Of a stretch of DNA of 64,000 nt, positions 41,021-49,500 are shown one piece after another. The stretch is from Alviniconcha marisindica (Eukaryota; Mollusca; Gastropoda; Provannidae), in NCBI GenBank assembly GCA_018857735.1, contig JABMCL010000602.1:1-64000 (forward strand). Direction: 5' to 3'. The stretch's first letter is position 1; each line of letters opens with the position of its first letter. The notes under the pieces were generated by a model. That model was not told where the DNA came from. It did not search any database and saw only the letters and a list, made by a program, of their open reading frames with translations. A program made the position numbers and the translations under genes.

Positions 41021-43413
41021 GTACCCTTTGTACTGGATGGGAGAGAAATTGGAGGGGGGGGGGGCTGTATATATAGATTCCAGTGGTGCAATATGCCACA
41101 CGGTTTCTCAGCTTGTACAATTGTCTGATTGTCTTCTTTGTTGTAGTGTTGATGTTTTTGTGGCCAGCACCGGGTTTCTCTTTGTTGTAGTGTTGATGTT
41201 TTTGTGGCCAGCACCAGGTTTCACCCCAGTTAAAATGTTCTTGACTGTTTTCAGATAATCTGTGGGAACTGTTCAGAGAATAAAGCTCCGTTACGTTACC
41301 TGATGTACAAGCCTGCCCGTGTTTGTGATGAGTGCTTTGAGAAACTGGCTAGAGGTAACTAAACAAAGCTTTTTCATAAAAATTATTAAGTAGTGCCTGT
41401 GATGAATGCTCCTATAAAGTGGCCAGAAGTAACTAAACATGATTTTCCCCATATTTAGTGATGTCTTTGATGAGTGCATTGAGAAACTTGCCAGAGATAA
41501 CAAAGCAAGGTTTTCTCCTTATTTAGTAATTTCTGTGATGAGTGCTCTAATGATCTGGCTTGAGGTAACCAAGTAAGGGTTATCCTGTGTTTTGTAATGT
41601 CTGTGGTGCATGCTTTGAGTTTTAGAAACTAGCCAGTGAAGGTGAAAAAAGGCTTTCCCTGTATTTAGTTGTGTCTGTGATGAGTTTACTGAGACACTGC
41701 CAGAGAGGTAAACAAAAGTCAGGGTTTATACCTGTGTCAATAACATCAGTAGTCTGGAAAAGTCACCTATGACAGCAGTTTTGAAGGACTTGGGTGAAAT
41801 ATGCATTGTAATGACGTTTATTAAGTGAGCCTCTACCATCTGGATAAAAAAATAAAAATCCTGATGTAAATACTGTGGTGGAGAAATACATAAACAGACA
41901 CTGTGTGGTGGTGGGGGTGGGAGGGGGGGAACACACACATACACCTTTCTAATATATTTTATTTGTTTTGGGAACATCACACAAAGACAATTATGTAGAG
42001 AGGTGGTTTTCTCTGCCATTTTTCTTCTTCTCATTACATGCATAAAAGGGAGAAATAGCCTTAGAAAAGGACGTGGTTAAGTGGATTAAGCTAGCACAGT
42101 GCAGATTTTTTGTTGTTGTTGTTGTCCTCAACAGAAGTGGACGAACGATTGGAGAAAGATCAAAAGTCATCTGTCGAAGACCCCTGCACCTCCCCTGGAA
42201 GACCGGCATCAACGGCGTCTGCAACAGGATCAGCAGCAGCAGCGGCGGCATCCTCTGATGCACTTGGGCTCAGCTTCAGCAGCATCAAAGCCAGGTTTCA
42301 GAAGATCCGCAGAAGTGCTCGTGAGCGACGCAAGTTGGGCCTTGCTCGACCCTCTGTTTTAAAAGAGGCAAGTTGTGTTAATAGAGGTGTTGGGGGGGGG
42401 GGAAGAGGTCCTTTAAGAGGAAAATGCCTTGGGGGGGAGTGTGGTGGTGGTAGAAGTTGTATGCCGCAAACACACACCTTTGTGAGCATTGCAAGTTCTG
42501 TATCAATTTGTTTTTAAATTCAGATATGCGGCATCTAGCAGCAGATCTGTGATTAAGGTAGAATTAAGTACTTAATCACTTTGCTGAAGAGATGGTCTAA
42601 AATAGTATTTGTATTTCTTCAGCTGCATTTGTTTTCCCTTTAATTCCGAGACCTGGGTTACTTGAGGTGTGTGTAACAGGTCATGGTCAGTATTTACCAA
42701 TACCACCTCACAAGAGTAGAAGTGATGCTGGCCCACTCTGAAGTAGAATGATGCCATGAAAGAACTGAACTAGGGATTTCCTGTGGTCATTTGACTGTAG
42801 TGTTTGGTTTGCAGTCACCAATGTGTGCCGATAACAACAAAGCTTGGCTGTTACAAACAGGCTTTCCTGGTCCACTATTGCTTTATTATTTCCTTCCGGT
42901 GCCATGCTTCCTCCACCCCTTAACTGCCCAAGCTTGTAAATTTTCCAGGCTGAAAAGTGCACACCTGATGGGCCTGTAACAAATCTACTTTCAATACTGT
43001 GCATCATGGATAGAGGTTCTTTCACATGCTCATGTGGAGAGGGAGAACAGCCTTAATGATTTCAAATTTGGCACTTCTGTTGGTCATTTTTCGAGTGACA
43101 GTGCGGCAAGCACAGCAGTGAAAGGGTTAAAGTGGCCACCTTCATTGCTGACTATTTTGGACAGCACACGGTGGAAACCTCTAAAGGGAGTGTGGCTTGG
43201 GCCACTGAACTGACTACCTCCTCACTGAAATTTGTGCTCAGTGTTATGGTTGTTGATGATATTCACCTGATTCCCTGTGGGCAGGTGCATGCTAATGATG
43301 AAGGTTCAGACATGAGTGGCTACCTGTGGGTGGCTAAAAACAAGAAGTGGAAACGACTGTGGTTCGTTGTCAAGGGAAAAGTCTTGTACACATACAAAGC
43401 CAGCGAGGTGAGG

Positions 43414-43444
<31 letters not shown>

Positions 43445-43465
43445 CTGTCTCTCTGTGTGTCTCTG

Positions 43466-43533
<68 letters not shown>

Positions 43534-46500
43534 GAACTGGGATGCTGCTCTGGATTCACATGATTTTATAATGTTTCAATGATTTTATAATTTTTCAATC
43601 AGTTAACACCAGTTGAAAGAGAAACGTCTTTGCAAGTCAACATCAGTTGAAAGAGAAATGTCTTTGTAAGTTGACACCAGCTGAAAGAGAAATGTCTTTG
43701 TAAGTTGACACCAGTTGAAAGAAAAATGTCTTTGTAAGATGACACCAGTTGAAAGAGATGTCTTTGTATGTCAACACCAGTTGAAAGAGAAATGTCTTTG
43801 TAAGTCAACACCAGTTGAAAGAGAAATGTCTTTGTAAGTTGACACCAGTTGAAAGAGAAATGTTTTTGTAAGCTGACACCAGTTGAAAGAGAAATGTCTG
43901 TGTAAGTCAACACCAGTTGAAAGAGAATTATCTTTGTAAGTTGACTCCAGTTGAGAAAAAAAATGTCTTTGCAAGTTGACACCAGTTGAAAGAGAAATGT
44001 CTTTGTAAGTTGACACCAGTTGAAAGAGAAATGTCTTTGTAAGTCAACACCAGTTGAAAGAGAAATGTCTTGCTGAGAATGCTGCTGTCAGACCACTGTG
44101 TTTCACTCTATGCTGATGTGTGTGTGTGTGTGTGTTAACCAGGACATGGCAGCCATTGAAAGCATGCCTCTACTGGGTTTTGAAGTGACCCGGATGACCA
44201 GTGTAAGTTGAACATTCGTCTTTTTGGCTTTTGTGCATGGCAGTTAACCTTAGTTTTAGCCACTGCTATTTTTTCTTGGATGCAGTACTATGTTTGTTCG
44301 TGCTTCACCCATTCACCAACAGCATGTATGGAATGAAAGCAGCAGGGCCTTGATCTCCAGACCTGTCGAACTGTATGGTTTGACCGTGCTCCATGGACTA
44401 GTGAAAAAACTAACATTTTATGATCTAGTAAAGAAAAACCCACAAGGGGAACAAATAATGGCTAGATTTGTGTGCAATCTCATATATTTATTTATTTTCT
44501 GGGGTTTTTTTCTTCCGTTTTTTTCTGTTTTTTTTACAATGAACAGACTTGGTGCATTCATTTGTGATTGAACTATGGCTTCGAAATGTGGAAATGAAGT
44601 GCAAACCTTTCAGTTTGTATGATTTATTTGGGATTACTTTCTGTAGGTTACCCAAATGCCAGCTGTATGCAGGAAATGCTGGAGTACTTTTATCCTCTTT
44701 TTGGAGGTGTGCTTTTTTCCCTTTGAATCTCTGTCTGAATATACTATGTATAAAAGAAGTTGTAAGGGTGTAGGGCTATTGCAGATTAGGTGTACTTATT
44801 GCCCATTTTTATTATTGTTGTTATTATTATTATTATGATGTGCAGTGACACATTAGGGATATTAACTCATTACTGTGCAGTACAGCACAGTTAACCCAAA
44901 CTGTTACTACAAAATAGTGGATAACACAGAAGTTTTGTTTGCTTGGCCTTCCTTTTCTTTCTTATGCCGAACTGCTTAGCAAAAATGATGGTAAAATGGG
45001 AGAAATTCACCGTCCTTTTTATTTTGTGCGCTGTAATATTCATGAGGTATAGTCTCGTAGATGGTGGGGTGGCCATTCATAGCATGTTCGAAACATATTC
45101 TCCCATACCCGTGGAGCTGTCAAACCTTGATACAGTTGTGCCATGTATACATAACAAACTGTTTCTTGATTGAAACTGGCGGTGAAAACCCAGAGATAGA
45201 AGAGTATCATCCATAATGTCTGCATCAGTGGCTGGATGCATTAATCCGCTCCAACTTTCTATCAGGAAACAACAGTCAATTAGAATCCTTTATGATTCCC
45301 ATTTCTGTGTTGCACTGTTTAATGAAGTTCATCACACAAAATGTGGATTCCTAATTCTGACAATCTGTGAAGCAAAAAATGAAACAGGATGAGGCCCAGA
45401 GCATTCATGCAGAATCCACAAACAAGGGAGTTAATTAGCGCTCATAATGCGTAACACAAGTACAACAACAAAGACCTGAGTCACCTACGGTGACTCTCAC
45501 CTGGCATGCATGTAGGTACAAGGTACATAAACTCCACCAGAGGTACATCCTCATAGGTATGAGGATGGTACATGAATACAATGTACATAAACTCCACCAG
45601 AGGTACATCCTCATAGGTATGAGGATGGTACATGAATACAAGGTACATAAACTCCACCAGAGGTACATCCTCATAGGTATGAGGATGGTACATGAATACA
45701 AGGTACATAAACTCCACCAGAGGTACATCCTCAGAGGTATGAGGATGGTACATGAATACAAGGTACATAAAACTCAGAGGTATGAGGATGGTACATGAAT
45801 ACAAGGTACATAAAACTCAGAGGTATGAGGATGGTAGTTGGTACATGAATACAAGGTACATAAACTCCACCAGAGGTACATCCTCAGAGGTATGAGGATG
45901 GTACATGAATACAAGGTACATAAACTCCACCAGAGGTACATCCTCAGAGGTATGAGGATGGTACATGAATACAAGGTACATAAACTCAGAGGTATGAGGA
46001 TGGTACATGAATACAAGGTACATAAAACTCAGAGGTATGAGGATGGTACATGAATACAAGGTACATAAACTCAGAGGTATGAGGATGGTACATGAACACA
46101 AGGTACATAAACTCAGAGGTATGAGGATGGTACATGAATACAAGGTACATAAACTCAGAGGTATGAGGATGGTACATGAATACAAGGTACATAAACTCAG
46201 AGGTATGAGGATGGTACATGAATACAATGTACATAAACTCAGAGGTATGAGGATGGTACATAAATACAAGGCAAAAGGAAAAGCGCCAGGTGAAGACGCC
46301 ACAGAGAAGTCAAAAGAAAAAAAGAAAAAAGTGAAATGAGTGTTGTGCACTTGTGACTGGACTTGTGGTATGTGTGTGGAGCAAATAAGAAGAAAAAAGA
46401 AAAAAAAGGCAAATATGATGTACATGCAAATTACAATGTAAATGTTGAGAATTTTATTAACGCCTGAAGGTGCATAAACTCCTCAGAGGTACATCCTCAG

Positions 46501-49500
46501 AGGTATCCATCAGAGGATGTACCTCTGGTGGAGTTTATGTACCTTGTATTTACACGCATGCCATTGAGAGTTACTGTAGGCAACTCAGGTCTTTGTTGTT
46601 GTACTTAAGTATTTCGAGCACTAATTAACTCCCTTGTTTCTTCATTCTGTGAAGCAGTTCATGGGGATCAGGTTACTGCATTGTACTTACTATCATTACT
46701 TTCCTGTTTTTATTACTTTCTTATTATTAAATACTGTAAACCAGATAACAGGCTATTTTTACCCAGCTATTTTAACTATTCTTTTCTTCTGTTTTATCCT
46801 TTTGGAAATAAACTGAATGTCTAAAATCCAGTTACTAACTGTTCACCACTGAATAATGTTCATCTGTAGGTCAGTGCATGCAGTAATGTTATTTCATTTC
46901 GTAAACTAGGAGAAGAGACATGTGCCTTTCCTGGTAAGTTTGGTTGAAGTCATGGCTTTTGAGTTTGAGAGCACCATTGTAGAGAGCAGCCTTCTTTTGC
47001 CCTGGATTGGCAGATAATGTGCAGGTGAACCTCACTGTAATGCAGTGTTTTGAGGATGTTCTTTTTTTCTTTTTTTGCCAGCCTAGCTTTGTATAACTGA
47101 GCCTTGATGAAAAAGAGAGAAAAAAGAGGGAGGTGATGTGGCTGAGTGGTTAAGTCTTTGGGGCTGCTGGATTGATTCCCAGTCTAGCAGTAACCTCCCT
47201 CCCCTATGGACACAAAACTAAATTTCTAAGTATATTAGATGGGGGAAGGGGGGGGGGGGGGAAGCATCCATGGGGAGCTGCAAGGAACCTTTATTATTCA
47301 GGAGAGAAATCCTCTTAGGAATGTGACAGCAAAGTACAGCAATAAATGACTATATCACAATTTTAAGTCACAAATATAATTTGTTTTTGTTTTACTTAGC
47401 TGCACTATATGAATGTGCACAGTAGTTACTGGGATTTGAGAGAGAAAAAAAATGTGAATTAAGAGAGGGACATATGCTTATACTGAGGTTCATCTGTACA
47501 TAAATGGGGATTGTCATAAATGTCAACATGTTTGCTAGTGTACAGGCTGCTAACAGGCATCTCAGTCTGTGTATAGCAAAGGCAAGGTAACTTTCTTTCA
47601 GATTCAAATTTATGGGAGTTTATTATTATTCAGTTTCTGTGATTCTTTACATGTAAATGAAATGTGTTGATGAACTCTGAAGAGGAGGTTAGGGATGTTA
47701 GTGCAGTATGTGTGTGTGTGTGTGTGTGGGGGAGGGGGGGGAGGAGGGGGGGGAGTACATGTGTGTGTGGAAGTGAGAGAGGGAGAGGCAGAGCTGGGAT
47801 ACATGTTGACATTTGTACCTTTTCCCTCTGGGAATCTTACATATTTTCCCCACGTAGTCATTGTAATGTACTTTATGAGATTTGTATAATACCGTCTTCC
47901 ACCTACTTAACACCTTCTTCTTTGTTGTTGTCAGGTGTTTTTTGTTGTGTGTTTTTGTTTTTAATGGTGTGTGTTTTTTGTTTAAAGTGTGTGTTTAAAG
48001 TGTGTGTTGTTCACTTCTTGTTTTGTTTTCCTCTGTTAAGCCGAATGCATTAGTCTGATGTTTCGCATGTGTCTGTTTTTTCTTTCTTCACTTTTCTTTG
48101 TGGTACTCCTCTTTGTCGTGCGCTGCCTGTACAGTGCTCTGACTCTTGTGCCTTTCAGTCTGAAGGCAGCAGAACTTGCTTGTTATCAATATCATCCTTT
48201 TGGGGAATGGGATTTGCACTAACTACTAGGGCTGGCACTGTAGTGTACACCTAGGGGGAGAGACAACAGTAGGTAATCAAATAATTAAATCTAATACATT
48301 TTTATCATTTTCATTTATACATACATGGATGCCTTTTGTTTAATACATCAGCTAATATATATATATATAAAATGTCCCAAACTTACACTTGATATAAATA
48401 CATAAAATTAACTCTGTCTCACTCTCCTAAAACACATTTAATGCTCAGAATATGTTTGCATGTGCATGACGTGCACAGCCACACAAACACACTAAGGTGG
48501 TACTTTAAAGCTGCAGTCACCTTCCGCTCACTTCCCCCTGTGAATCAGTGTTGTTGAAGAACCAGCCCATAGTAACTAAGTAAGACAGCAACATTCTCCC
48601 AGTGTCACTAGCAGAACCGACAAGTGGGTTTACCACAGGCAGACAATTTGTGTGGACAGCAGTGACAGTGCTAAGAAAGCCAATGCCGAGAGTGCCTCTC
48701 ACTTGCAGACCCCGACTCAAGGATGGCAGAATTCATTTCCTAGCTACCTATTTAAAAAAATATATATTATGAGACCAAGAAATTGAGTAGTGTGAGGAAA
48801 CCAATGTGGTATGACCAATTAGACAGTGAAGTGTTACAAAAAGAGAAAGAAGAGAAGACTGTTGCTCTGTCACTTCAGGCTTGTGAGTAGAAGTCATCCT
48901 GAGATGAGCCTTTATGGTTGACAGGATGTTGAAATCTCATTTAACTTTCTAACTAAAGGTGAAGAAAAAGCACTTGGTTACTATGGTGGTAAACAAGTAA
49001 TTGTTGAGAGAACAACCTGTGTACAGGTAATCCAGTTGCTTTGGAATTTAGGTGATTCCTCATTTGATGGTAGTGGTTGTTTGCTTACACAGCTATTATT
49101 TTGTTGTTATTGTTGCTAGTGCTGGTGCTATTGCTGTTGTTGTTGCTAAACACTATGGACAAAGATCCTTCTCTTTTCAAGACCCTTGTACTTGGAACTA
49201 ACCTCCTCAGAACACCAGACATTCTTCCTTTGTGATGACTTAAAGCTCTTCTTAAGTCTCATTTCTTCAAGCAGTAACACCTTTCTACTCTCTCCAGAAA
49301 GTTTGAGTGCATCATTTTCAGTTTTGATGCATACAGTATTCACAAGATGGGGAGCTGCTTTAAAATTATAGCTGTATTAGAATGGTACATAAATCGTTTT
49401 GTATATGATGTGCTTGTTCTGCTTCAACCGTTCTGGTTTTCTGTGTTTACATATCTTGTTTATTTGTTTGTGATTGTTTGCATCACTCTCATAACATTAT

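Noticed and set aside
44290..44571. 93-codon frame after exon 20
   Set aside because: Lies in intron 20. The PH2 domain joins exon 20 to exon 21 without it, and the second half is a poly-T derived hydrophobic run.
45435..46425. Tyr/Cys/His-rich frames of 80-200 codons on both strands
   Set aside because: Translation of the amplified units inside the foldback element.
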